In this document: positions 37,301-45,449 of the stretch, one piece after another
How the letters are laid out: the number at the start of each line of letters is the position of its first letter
Position numbering within the stretch: position 1 is the stretch's first letter
Source: an uncultured Woeseia sp.
GTDB lineage: Bacteria; Pseudomonadota; Gammaproteobacteria; Steroidobacterales; Woeseiaceae
DNA: 64,000 nucleotides
Direction of reading: 5' to 3'
Assembly: GCA_937925605.1 (NCBI GenBank)
Contig: CALALV010000038.1
Location: 1-64,000, forward strand
Translations under genes and position numbers: made by a program
Notes under the pieces: model-generated
Database searches by the model: none
What the model was told of the DNA's origin: nothing
The model's input: the letters and a program-made list of their open reading frames with translations, nothing else

Positions 37301-39703
37301 CCCGATTCGCGACAGCGCCAGCCAGAGTTCGTAGTGGTTCTGCCAGGGCGCCTCGGGGAGCAGCAGGCGCCCGTCACGCACGAAGCGCGACGCCGTCGCG
37401 AACGCGGCCGACTCCGCGGCCTTCCTGGCTGCTTCGAGGAACAGGGCCGCGTATCGCAGGCGCTGCTGCTCGTCGCTGATGCGCTCCAGTGCGGAGCGAA
37501 TCTGGTAGACCAGGTCGAATATGCCGTCGCCGCGCTCCCCCTGCGCATGACGCTGCTCGAGCAACTCGGCGATGCGCAGGTGGCGGTCGAGGCGGGTCTC
37601 GCGGTCGACGAGATCGTAGGCCGTCGCCTGTACTTCGTCGTGCGCGAATCGGCACAGTACGGGCCCTTGCAGCGCGGGCCCGGCCTCCGCGACCTCGTCG
37701 ATGACCTGCCAGCTGCCGAGCCCCCACGCGAGGCCCGCTTCGAAAGCGGGTTCCAGCGCAGCAGCGACGTCTGCGACGGGCTGCCCGTCCAGTTCCGCAA
37801 TCGTCGCGAGGTCGAACGTGGAGCCGATGCACGCGGCAACGCCGAGGGCATGCCGACTCGGTTCGGGCAGGCGCCCGATACGCTTGCCGAGCAGGCCGCC
37901 CAGCTCGACCTGTGCCGGCAGGCTGCGGATAGCATCGAAATCCCAGCTGAATGCCTCGCTGCTCGAGTCGAAACGGATCGCGCCGGACTCGCTGGCGGCC
38001 AGCAGGTACTCGCGCAGGAAGAACGGTCGTCCGCCGCAGCGTTCGAGCAGCAGGACGGCGAGATCGGTGCACTCCGTGCGCGGCCGGTGCGTTGCCTCGC
38101 TGATCATGGCCTCCGCATCCTCGCGACTGAACTCGCCCGGTTCGATCGTGTCGATCCGCACGCCGCCGCTGGCCAGTTCATCCAGCAGGGTTTTCAGGGG
38201 ATGCGACGCGGACAGCTCGTCGTCGCGGAATGCCCCGACGATCAACAGGCCGCGCGTTTCGTTGTGCGTCAGCAGGGCACGGACCGCATCCAGCGAAGCC
38301 GAGTCGGCCCACTGCAGGTCGTCGAGGAACAGGACCACCGGGTGTTCCGGCGTTGCGAGCGCCTGGAAGAACTTCAGCAGGAGTACACGAAAGCGATTGC
38401 GGCTCTCGTCGACGGACAGCGCCTCCGGCGCGTCCTGCGCGCCGATCAGCGTTTCGAGCTCCGGCACGCTTTCGGCAATCAGCGCACCGTTGGCGCCGAC
38501 AGCCTGCACGACCCGCTGGCGCCAGCGCGCGAGCTGGGACTCGCTGCCAGCGAGAATCTGGCGCAGCAGGGCGCTCGCCGCCTGCATCAGCGACGAGTAC
38601 GGGACGTCGCGCTGGTAACGGTCGAATTTGCCGCTGACGAAATAGCCGGTCCCTTCGGCCACGATCGGCGCGAGTTCGTCGACCAGCGCGCTCTTGCCGG
38701 TGCCGGCAGGGCCGCGAATCGCCACGAAGCCGGCGCGGCCATTGACGACGCGGAACCAGGCCTCGCGCAGCGCCCGCAGCTCCCGGTCACGGCCATACAG
38801 TCGACCCGGCAGCTCGAAATGGTCCGTTGCCGTGATGCCGACCAGCTCATCCGGCATGTCCGCACCGCCGGCGACGGCCGCGCGAATCTGTTCGAGGTCG
38901 CGTGCAATTCCCCGGGCTGACTGGTAGCGGTCGTCGGCCGACTTGGCGAGCAGCGTCGCCACCAGCTGCCAGAGTATGTCCGGCACGTCGTCACGAACGT
39001 CGTCGGCGGGCTCCGGCCGTTTCGCGAGGTGCGCGTGCACCAGGTTGATCGTGTCGCTGGCCAGGAACGGGGGACGGCCGTACAGTGCTTCGTAGAAAGT
39101 CGCTCCCAGACCGTAGAAATCAGTGCGCCAGTCGATCGCCCGGTTGGTGCGTCCCGACTGCTCCGGTGCCAGGTAGGCCAGCGTGCCTTCCAGGGTGCCG
39201 CCTGCGTCGCCGGTGCTGTATTGCCGCGCCACGCGGCTCGCGATACCGAAATCGAGCAACAACGCACGGCCGCTACTTCGATCCCAGAGTACGTTGTCCG
39301 GGTTGATGTCCTTGTGGACGATCTTGTGTTCATGCACGTAGGCGAGGGCTTCGACCAGCGACAGCGCCATGTCCAGGAATTCGGCGAGCGGCAGCGGGCC
39401 GCCGCCGATACGGGTGGCCAGCGTGTCGGAACCCGCGTCGGCAAGCGTGATCACAGGGCCGTTCGCGCCGGCGTCGAGCGACAGTGGCCGGACGATGCCC
39501 GGGTGTTGCATCTCTGCAAGCAGCGCGTACTCGTGGCGCTGACGGGCGCGCTGAACCGGTGTCGGGTGGCGGGCCCGCAAGGACTTGCGAATGACCCGCA
39601 CACCGTCGCTCGTGCGGAGGCCCCGATGCACGAGGGTATCCTGGCCCTTGTGAATCAGGGCCAGCTCGTCGTAGAGGTCGCTGTCTTCGAGCACTCGGTT
39701 CAT
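34301..39703 (-). CDS. Giant Ser/Thr kinase - AAA ATPase - GAF - nucleotide cyclase regulator
   Basis: 1,800 residues. Residues 10-275 form a protein kinase with HKDINPDN (130-137), DFG (151-153) and LAPEQ (179-182 region); the Gly loop is degenerate. Residues 300-600 form an AAA-16 type ATPase with Walker A GPAGTGKS (331-338) and LFLDDLQWAD as Walker B. A helical, TPR-like region follows, then a GAF domain at about 1345-1500, then a class III cyclase at 1545-1725 with metal Asp1553 and Asp1597. Such kinase/ATPase/cyclase fusions occur in cyanobacteria and myxobacteria and sense unknown signals. The adenine-selecting Lys is replaced (VDSYIGD, Ser at that place), and the partner Asp/Thr site reads Gly, so the product nucleotide is uncertain. 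Confidence 0.9.
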   Translation of the reverse strand: MNRVLEDSDLYDELALIHKGQDTLVHRGLRTSDGVRVIRKSLRARHPTPVQRARQRHEYALLAEMQHPGIVRPLSLDAGANGPVITLADAGSDTLATRIGGGPLPLAEFLDMALSLVEALAYVHEHKIVHKDINPDNVLWDRSSGRALLLDFGIASRVARQYSTGDAGGTLEGTLAYLAPEQSGRTNRAIDWRTDFYGLGATFYEALYGRPPFLASDTINLVHAHLAKRPEPADDVRDDVPDILWQLVATLLAKSADDRYQSARGIARDLEQIRAAVAGGADMPDELVGITATDHFELPGRLYGRDRELRALREAWFRVVNGRAGFVAIRGPAGTGKSALVDELAPIVAEGTGYFVSGKFDRYQRDVPYSSLMQAASALLRQILAGSESQLARWRQRVVQAVGANGALIAESVPELETLIGAQDAPEALSVDESRNRFRVLLLKFFQALATPEHPVVLFLDDLQWADSASLDAVRALLTHNETRGLLIVGAFRDDELSASHPLKTLLDELASGGVRIDTIEPGEFSREDAEAMISEATHRPRTECTDLAVLLLERCGGRPFFLREYLLAASESGAIRFDSSSEAFSWDFDAIRSLPAQVELGGLLGKRIGRLPEPSRHALGVAACIGSTFDLATIAELDGQPVADVAAALEPAFEAGLAWGLGSWQVIDEVAEAGPALQGPVLCRFAHDEVQATAYDLVDRETRLDRHLRIAELLEQRHAQGERGDGIFDLVYQIRSALERISDEQQRLRYAALFLEAARKAAESAAFATASRFVRDGRLLLPEAPWQNHYELWLALSRIGAEAAALSGDKPMLDELVGEVRAHARTRLDETEVVAAQISYFSAHLQPAEALAVARNALHALGVELPQRASLASVASSLAITFWAMRGKSTEDLAGLPPMRDPQRLAAMRILLRAVSPAYIADPNMFPLIVLHMVRLSLAYGNSSESPFGYMTYGILLSAGLGRLERGTELGQFALRLAANDASDKLKAKLSVSYYVTLHHWKHHLAETLPALLASHHAGLETGDIEYACHSAWYYCSYATWSGEPLDEVAERQAELIAAIDEHKSEFHSMCGRVFQQFVQTLSQDEEGALPNELAGEAFDEHRDVARLSATDNFTALFCFHECRAALNYLLGDIDEAVCHGLSARRYEQNVLGSVNAAQNTFYLAMATLQQYAQLGPWQRLRARLRIAGCRRRLRRWAADGPASYLAKQQILEGEWQRLRGHGEQALACFDRARSAARSSRFLQDKALALERMARCELDLDMPLAAEENLRAAWEAWLSWGGFAKARQLESEFPKWLDRNASPTVTVLDSTYKRKSTGGTSDLATQLDLTSAMKASRAMVEEIVLESLLEKLMQILIENAGAQIGALVLDVDGEARLCAVGDVDRQRYSVIEPLPLRAPAAQEQGVRIPLRIVDYVLRSGDSVVLDDPASDPRFTDDPVLRGRDTLSALAAPLEHRGHLVGVIYLENSRTPAAFTEARVSMIQVLAAQAAISIQNARLYQELKDQADNLSLLNRSLGRFVPSQFLASLGHDSVTSVRLGENTHREMSVLFSDIRGFTSLVESMQPGAHVEFINEYLSYMEPAIVESGGFVDSYIGDAIMALFDRADDAVNAGLRLMENLHELNDARAATGKPPMRVGIGISTGPLTLGTIGGPQRIKCGVIGDTVNLAARIETLTTTYGVSLMISHHTRERLSRNTSVTLRQIERVTVKGQSQPVTLFEVLDALPTDERDAKMAVLDDWNAGMRAFYARDFNKASEHFGRVASSCSGDLAARRFVSNCWRYLDDGVPDNWDGIVRLDHK

Positions 39704-39749
39704 GTGCGGGCCTGCGGGCTCCAGCCCATCACGGGTCGTTGGTAAGTTT

Positions 39750-39778
39750 TTGATCCAAGCGTAAAACTAGCATACGAT
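39750..39778 (+). promoter_or_regulatory. Sigma-70 promoter for the decarboxylase/desaturase/cyclase operon
   Basis: TTGATC (39750-39755), exactly 17 nt, TACGAT (39773-39778), in an AT-rich patch. Start of transcription would be near 39785, giving a leader of about 70 nt before the ATG at 39854. It is the best promoter match in the window. Confidence 0.65.
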
Positions 39779-39853
39779 GAGCTTCGTTGGACCAGCGGGT
39801 GCGCGGTACCGGTACCCGGGCAAAATAGCCCCCAGCGCGAGGTATAACAAAAA

Positions 39854-40642
39854 ATGAGCGCACCGGATCCAGGCCGGGTCTACATGACCGGGCAATACAG
39901 CGTACGGATCGCCGTCCAGCATTGGCCCGACGAACTCGTCGCGAGCTGGTTGCCGCCCGAACTCGAGCTCGCCCCGCAGTCGGTTTCGCCTGCCGGGCAC
40001 CATCCGTGCAACCTGCTGTTCGGGATCGAGCGCAAGGTCTATTTCAATATCAATCCGCTGTTCAAGTTCGACTACCACGAGTTCGGGCTCGTCATTCCGT
40101 ACACTCGCTGGAAGGATCCGCGCTACACGTACGACGGGCCGTTCCTGTTCACGCCGATCATTTTCGTCGACAGCAAGCTCGTCAGTTTCGGCGGTGAAGT
40201 CGTGTTCGGGTTTCCCAAGCGGATCGCGCAGTTTGATATCGGCGACGGCAGCTACAAGGCCGCCGATCCGCAGGTCCACACGCCCTACGTCGAGGTCGAA
40301 TACGCTCCGCTCGGCACGAAGCCGGACGAGCAGGCGATCGTGCAGATCACGGACTGCCTGCAGCAGCCGAGCGTCAGCCAGAAGAAGGACGGCCGTTTCA
40401 TGGGCTCGGGTTTCTGGTGGAACGCCGACACGGCGACCTTCACGGATATCGAACTCGACGGGCGCATCATCGAGTACCTGCTGCCGGGCGTTGCGACCGG
40501 CACGACCCGGCCGCTGCAGGCACGCGGTACGGAACGGTTCCAGGACGGCGCCGCCTACCACATGCAGACGACCTGGACACTGACGCTGCCGACCAAGGAC
40601 CTCGACAAGGACTGGAGTCCCTGGAACGGCACCCGCGCCTGA
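39854..40642 (+). CDS. Acetoacetate decarboxylase-fold protein
   Basis: 262 residues, cytoplasmic. The core GGEVVFGFPKRIA (113-125) matches the active-site segment of acetoacetate decarboxylases, with Glu115 and Lys122 in the places of the acidic residue and the Schiff-base Lys. Relatives with other activities (aldolase-dehydratases, and uncharacterised proteins next to desaturases) are common, so activity on acetoacetate is not assured. It opens a three-gene operon: the FAD oxidoreductase starts 8 nt after its stop. Its promoter is well defined at 39750-39778. Confidence 0.82.
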   Translation: MSAPDPGRVYMTGQYSVRIAVQHWPDELVASWLPPELELAPQSVSPAGHHPCNLLFGIERKVYFNINPLFKFDYHEFGLVIPYTRWKDPRYTYDGPFLFTPIIFVDSKLVSFGGEVVFGFPKRIAQFDIGDGSYKAADPQVHTPYVEVEYAPLGTKPDEQAIVQITDCLQQPSVSQKKDGRFMGSGFWWNADTATFTDIELDGRIIEYLLPGVATGTTRPLQARGTERFQDGAAYHMQTTWTLTLPTKDLDKDWSPWNGTRA

Positions 40643-40650
40643 GGGGGAGC

Positions 40651-42864
40651 ATGGTGGAAACGGGTAAAGGGCGGCGCAAGATCGCCGTGCTCGGTGGTGG
40701 CCTCGGCTCGATGACGGCCGCCTGGGAACTCTCGCACGCAGACGAGGATTGCGAGATCACCGTGTACCAGCTCGGCTGGCGCCTCGGCGGCAAGGGTGCT
40801 TCGGGTCGCAACCGGCGGCCCGGCATGAGCCGGCGCATCGAGGAACACGGCATCCACGTGTTTTCCGGCCTGTATGACAATGCGTTCCGCATGATGCGCC
40901 ACGCTTACGCGGAGCTGGGCCGCGCACCCGACGCGCCGCTCGGTACCTGGATGGACGCGTGGAAGCCCCACAACACGCTTGTCGTGGAAGAGCTGTGGAA
41001 GGGCAAGTGGCTGCCGTGGGTCTCCTATGCACCGGTCAACGACGAGCTGCCCGGCGAGGACGACGCGAGGCTGTTTCTCGATCCCTGGGACTATGTCGGC
41101 GAGGCGTTGTCGGTATTGCGCGGTTTCCTGCGGCAAGCCCGCCGGAACCCGAAGTCGGCGGCCGAGCGTCGTTCCGGCGATCCTGCGCTGCCGACCCGCG
41201 GCTTGCTCGGCCTGTTGTTCGGCGCGCTCGGCCGCGATGCGGCCGAGCTCCTGCTGTTCATCGCGCGGATCGCGGCGAAGCTGGCGGCATTGATCCCGGG
41301 CCTGCGTTCGCTGTTCCTGTTCCTGCTGCGGCTGTACGTCAAGCACGTCTGGAAGACCAGCCGCGACCGGCTCGACGACGATGAGACGCGCCGGCACTGG
41401 ATGCTTGTCAACTTCTTCTACGGCAATCTTGCCGGTTCGATCGACTGCGACATCTTCCGCCGCGGCGTCGACTACCTGGACCGGTACGACTACCGCGAAT
41501 GGCTGGCCCAATACATCATCGACGACACCGTCGACGGTCATCGCCTGACGCTCGATTCACCGCTCGCGCTCTCGGTGTACGACGCGGAGTTCGCCTACGT
41601 CGATGGCCGCGCCGACAGCCTGGACGCGGCCAACATGGGCGCGGGCTCGGTGCTGCGCACGCTGCTGCGCATGGGCCTGACCTGGAAGGGCAGCCTGCTG
41701 TGGGAAATGCAGGCGGGCATGGGCGACACGGTCTTCGTGCCGCTGTACGAGGTACTGAAACGTCGCGGCGTGAAGTTCGAGTTCTTCAACCGGGTGGACG
41801 ACGTACGCCCCGGGCAGGACGGGAAGGCCGCGGAGATCGACGTTACGGTGCAGGCCGAGCTGGTCGAGCCCGCATCCGGTTACGCACCGTTGTTCGACGT
41901 CAACGGCCTGCCGTGCTGGCCCTCGGAGCCGTTCTGGGAACAGCTCGCGAACGGCGAGCAGCTGCAGAAGGACGAGGTCGATTTCGAGTCCTACGACACG
42001 CCGGGCGGCCGCAAGCGTACGTTGCGCCTGGGGGAGGATTTCGACGACGTCGTGCTCGGCATCGCGATCGGCGGCCTGCCGTACTGCGCGGCCGGCATCA
42101 TCGAGGCGAATCCGCGACTGAAGGCAATGGTCGACAACGTCAGGACCGTGCGCACCCAGGCTGCGCAGTTCTGGGTCCGGGACACCAGCTACCAGCTCGG
42201 CTGGCAGGCCATGGGCGCGCCGGTGTTCTCCTGCTTTCACCAGTCGCTGCTGAACTCCTGGGCGGACTTTACGCATCTCGCGAGCCGCGAGGCCTGGCCG
42301 CCGGGCGCGGGCAAGTATCCCCTGAGCCTGCAATATTTCTGCGGGCCGATGCTCGACGATCCGTTCTACGACAGCCCCAGCGGACCGCGCCAGCAGCCGC
42401 AGTACCTCGACGAAACGCGCGGTGACGAGCTCGCGAAGCAGACCGCACGCAGCCTGCTGGACGATGGCATCGGCTGGATCTGGCCGCAGTCGGTATCCGA
42501 CCCGTCGAACCCGGACAGCCGCTTTCGCGACGAATTGCTGATCGACAACCGCCCGGACAAGCCGGCCGAGTCGGGCCCGTTCGATGCACAGTTTTTCCGT
42601 GGCAACGTCGCGCCGACCGAGCGCTTCGTGCTGAGTCTCGCCGGCACTTTGAAGTACCGCCTGTACCCGGACGAATCCGGCTACGAAAACCTGGTGCTGG
42701 CCGGCGACTGGACCCGCAACGATTTCAACATCGGCAACGTGGAAGCGACCGTGATGTCCGGCATGCTGGCGGCGAACGCACTGTGCGGCAGCCCGAAGAA
42801 AGAAAACATCGTCGGCCTTGGCTTCCTGGCCGGTGATCTCGACCAGGGAGATCGGCAGCCATGA
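40651..42864 (+). CDS. FAD-dependent amine-oxidase/carotenoid-desaturase-like oxidoreductase
   Basis: 737 residues, longer than CrtI-type enzymes (about 500). The dinucleotide-binding motif is KIAVLGGGLGSMTAAWEL (10-27), followed by the QLGWRLGGKGASGRN loop and EEHGIHVFSG, as in phytoene and zeta-carotene desaturases and hydroxysqualene dehydroxylase. The C-terminus has LVLAGDWTRND and IGNVEATVMSG, the second FAD contact. A roughly 200-residue insert between residues 100 and 300 includes a hydrophobic helix pair. Start ATG at 40651 after GGGGGAGC. The stop overlaps the start of the lycopene-cyclase-like gene (ATGA). A role in desaturating or isomerising an isoprenoid is likely. Confidence 0.85.
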   Translation: MVETGKGRRKIAVLGGGLGSMTAAWELSHADEDCEITVYQLGWRLGGKGASGRNRRPGMSRRIEEHGIHVFSGLYDNAFRMMRHAYAELGRAPDAPLGTWMDAWKPHNTLVVEELWKGKWLPWVSYAPVNDELPGEDDARLFLDPWDYVGEALSVLRGFLRQARRNPKSAAERRSGDPALPTRGLLGLLFGALGRDAAELLLFIARIAAKLAALIPGLRSLFLFLLRLYVKHVWKTSRDRLDDDETRRHWMLVNFFYGNLAGSIDCDIFRRGVDYLDRYDYREWLAQYIIDDTVDGHRLTLDSPLALSVYDAEFAYVDGRADSLDAANMGAGSVLRTLLRMGLTWKGSLLWEMQAGMGDTVFVPLYEVLKRRGVKFEFFNRVDDVRPGQDGKAAEIDVTVQAELVEPASGYAPLFDVNGLPCWPSEPFWEQLANGEQLQKDEVDFESYDTPGGRKRTLRLGEDFDDVVLGIAIGGLPYCAAGIIEANPRLKAMVDNVRTVRTQAAQFWVRDTSYQLGWQAMGAPVFSCFHQSLLNSWADFTHLASREAWPPGAGKYPLSLQYFCGPMLDDPFYDSPSGPRQQPQYLDETRGDELAKQTARSLLDDGIGWIWPQSVSDPSNPDSRFRDELLIDNRPDKPAESGPFDAQFFRGNVAPTERFVLSLAGTLKYRLYPDESGYENLVLAGDWTRNDFNIGNVEATVMSGMLAANALCGSPKKENIVGLGFLAGDLDQGDRQP

Positions 42865-43844
42865 ACAGCGACGCAGCCCGCCCCGTGACCGGGGACGCGA
42901 GTCATTTCCGGGTCATACTGGTTTTCCTTGCCTGCATCATCGTTCCGACCGTGCTGACACTGATGACGGTGCAGAACCCGGGCCGGCTCGTCTTCGATCC
43001 TCCGGACGCGAACCCGACGCCCTACGGCTACACGGTGTCGCTGCTGCTGTTCCTGGTGCCGAACCTGGCGCTGACCTGGTGGCTCAAGCGGCACCCGGAC
43101 GCGGGCCAGCGCATGAATGCTTTCTGGAAGACGGTGCTGCTGGTATTCGTCGTCGGCTGTGTGCTCGACTTCCTGCTGTGCTACGAGTGGTTCATCTTTC
43201 CGAATGAAGGCGCGACGCTGGGAATCCGCCTGCCGGCATTTTCCTACTCGGAGGGCTGGCGCTGGATCCCCGACTACTTGCCGATCGAGGAATTCGGTTT
43301 CTACAGCCTCGGCGCCTATTTCATGATGGCCCTGTACGTCTACGCCGACGCCTCCTGGTTCAGGCTGTACATGCACGACAGCACGGGGAGCGACCAGCGC
43401 ATCCAGCATGCGCTGCAGCTCGATCGCATCTTCAAGCCGGATTTCCGCTGGCTGTGGGTCGGCCTGGTCGCCTGGGCCGTGGGCATCGCCTGGAAAAACA
43501 TCTACGGCACCGGCGGCATCCCCGGCTATTACTGTTTCCTCGTGTTGATCGGCGTGTTCCCGCCGCTGCTCCTGATGCGCGCAGTCGGCCCAATGGTCAA
43601 CTGGCGCGCTTTCAGCTTCATGTACCTCGCGTTGCTGTTGATCAGCCTGATCTGGGAGGCGACGCTCGGTGTACCCTACGGCTGGTGGCAGTACCGGCAC
43701 GAACCGATGCTGGGTATCTTCATCGGCGCCTGGGGTGACCTGCCGGTCGAGGCCGTGCTGATGTGGCTGGTGGCGGCCTGGGCGGTCACGCTGATGTACG
43801 AGGTATTCCGGATCCTGCACCTGCGCAAGGCGCACGAACACTGA
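42861..43844 (+). CDS. Membrane protein with duplicated lycopene-cyclase (CrtYc/CrtYd) fold
   Basis: 327 residues with seven to eight transmembrane helices. Two copies of a half-domain are visible: D103 to LPIEEFGFY (140-148), and WEATLGVPYGWWQY to LPVEAVLMW (294-302). Each ends in a P-(I/V)-E motif, the signature of the heterodimeric-type lycopene cyclases CrtYc/CrtYd and of related prenyl-chain cyclases and hydratases. The first motif keeps Glu-Glu; the second is degenerate (Glu-Ala). No phytoene synthase or other crt gene is in the window, so the substrate may not be lycopene. It overlaps the FAD oxidoreductase gene by four bases. Confidence 0.72.
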   Translation: MNSDAARPVTGDASHFRVILVFLACIIVPTVLTLMTVQNPGRLVFDPPDANPTPYGYTVSLLLFLVPNLALTWWLKRHPDAGQRMNAFWKTVLLVFVVGCVLDFLLCYEWFIFPNEGATLGIRLPAFSYSEGWRWIPDYLPIEEFGFYSLGAYFMMALYVYADASWFRLYMHDSTGSDQRIQHALQLDRIFKPDFRWLWVGLVAWAVGIAWKNIYGTGGIPGYYCFLVLIGVFPPLLLMRAVGPMVNWRAFSFMYLALLLISLIWEATLGVPYGWWQYRHEPMLGIFIGAWGDLPVEAVLMWLVAAWAVTLMYEVFRILHLRKAHEH

Positions 43845-43887
43845 CGCGGCTGCGTGCCATCCTGGCCCGGCCATCGACGATGCGGGA

Positions 43888-45423
43888 ATGAACAGCAACT
43901 GGCTCACCTACGTCGGCGCGGTGTTAACCGTGTTTGCGTGCACCGCACTGGTGATCGCGGGTTACCAGGCCCTCGACGGCTCGGCCGCGACGCTGCTGGC
44001 GGACCCGCTCGGCTGGCTGCGCGACGCCGACCCCGGCTTGTTGTCAGAAACGCTGGCCACGGCCACCGGCGTCATGCTGGCGGTGCTCGGCATCGCGATC
44101 ACGGTCGTCGCTATCGTCGTGGAGCTGGCGGCGAACCGGTACAACCACCGCATCACCGGCCTCTTCATTCGAGAACCGATCAATATCGTCGTGATGACCT
44201 TTTTCGTGATCACGACGATCGTAAGCTTCTGGGCCGGCGCGACCCTCACGCCGCCGCCTCCGGACGCCGTCCTGCCGCACGCCGGCTTCGTCGTATCGCT
44301 GGTGCTGGTGAGTATTTCGCTGTTCCTGATACTGCCGTACTTTGCATTCGTCATTTCCTTCGTTTCGCCACTCAACATGATCGCCAAGATCCGCGCCTCC
44401 GCCGAGCGCGCGATCGGGCGGGCCGCCGATCACTACGATCCTGCGCTGGTGGCGCGCGTGACCGACGCGGTCGACGAACTGCACGACGTCATTCGCAGCG
44501 CGATGGAGCTCAGCGACCGGTCGATCGCAATGTCCGGAATCGACGCGCTGGCGCAGCTCGTCGATCACCACCAGGCACTGCGGGGCAGGCTGCCGGACCA
44601 GTGGTTCAGTATCGGCGAGACGGTCGCGGCGGATCCGGACTTCATTTCGCTCGAGTCATTCGCACTGGAAGGCATCGAGCGCGACGCGACCTGGTTCGAA
44701 GTAAAGGTTTTTCGCCAGTACCTGCTGCTGATGATGCTCAGCGCGCAGCAGATGCGCGATATCGCCTACCTGATAGCCATCAATTCGCGGCGCATCACGA
44801 TTGCGGCTGTACGCGGCAATCCGCAGCTGCTGCAGCTAGGCATCCGTTGCTTCAACAGTTACCTGCGCAGCACCATCAATGCCGGCGACCTGCGAACGGC
44901 CTACTACCTGCTGAACCAGTACCGGCTCGTGGCCGAGGCGATTACCGACGACGCGGACGCGCCGCTCGTCAACCAAATTGCGGGCTATTTCCAGTTCTAC
45001 GGCCAGCTCGCGTTCGGGATGGGGCAGGCTTTCGTGCTCGAGGTCGCCGCCTACGACGTGATGCGGCTGCTGGAAGCGAGCGTCGATCGGGGATCGCCGA
45101 ACGTCGACGCCTTGCTGGACCTGCTGCTCGGCTTCGACCGCCGGATCAAGGACGAGGCGCAGGCCGCCAGCCTGCTCGGCGTGCGTCGCGCGCAGGTGCA
45201 GGCAGCCACGATGCTGCTGGAGCGCGGCGACGAGGCGCGGGCGCGGCGCATCGCCGCCGACCTCGCGGGCGAGGACCGCCGCTATCTTGCACAGGTGCGC
45301 GAGCAACTCGAGAGCGAAACCCGCCCGCAGTACTGGGAACTGACCGACCGGGGCATCACGTTCGGCTACCTCGAGCCCGCGCGCCGGGCCCACCTCGAGC
45401 GGCTCTTCAGCTGGATCGAATAG
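43888..45423 (+). CDS. DUF2254-like membrane protein
   Basis: 511 residues with an N-terminal membrane part (helices at about 7-27, 52-76, 92-112 and 127-150) and a large soluble helical C-terminal part (about 170-511). The pattern of TATGVMLAVLGIAITVVAIVVELAANR followed by a second helix pair suits the DUF2254 family of predicted membrane proteins. Function unknown. It starts 43 nt after the operon above on the same strand and could be read with it. Its 3' end is 26 nt from the convergent DUF819 gene. Confidence 0.72.
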   Translation: MNSNWLTYVGAVLTVFACTALVIAGYQALDGSAATLLADPLGWLRDADPGLLSETLATATGVMLAVLGIAITVVAIVVELAANRYNHRITGLFIREPINIVVMTFFVITTIVSFWAGATLTPPPPDAVLPHAGFVVSLVLVSISLFLILPYFAFVISFVSPLNMIAKIRASAERAIGRAADHYDPALVARVTDAVDELHDVIRSAMELSDRSIAMSGIDALAQLVDHHQALRGRLPDQWFSIGETVAADPDFISLESFALEGIERDATWFEVKVFRQYLLLMMLSAQQMRDIAYLIAINSRRITIAAVRGNPQLLQLGIRCFNSYLRSTINAGDLRTAYYLLNQYRLVAEAITDDADAPLVNQIAGYFQFYGQLAFGMGQAFVLEVAAYDVMRLLEASVDRGSPNVDALLDLLLGFDRRIKDEAQAASLLGVRRAQVQAATMLLERGDEARARRIAADLAGEDRRYLAQVREQLESETRPQYWELTDRGITFGYLEPARRAHLERLFSWIE

Positions 45424-45449
45424 GCGTTGCCACGGCGGGGCGCAGCCCC

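Noticed and set aside
37124..38920. 598-codon plus-strand frame within the kinase gene
   Set aside because: Antisense of the AAA and helical regions of the giant kinase; composition typical of a shadow frame.
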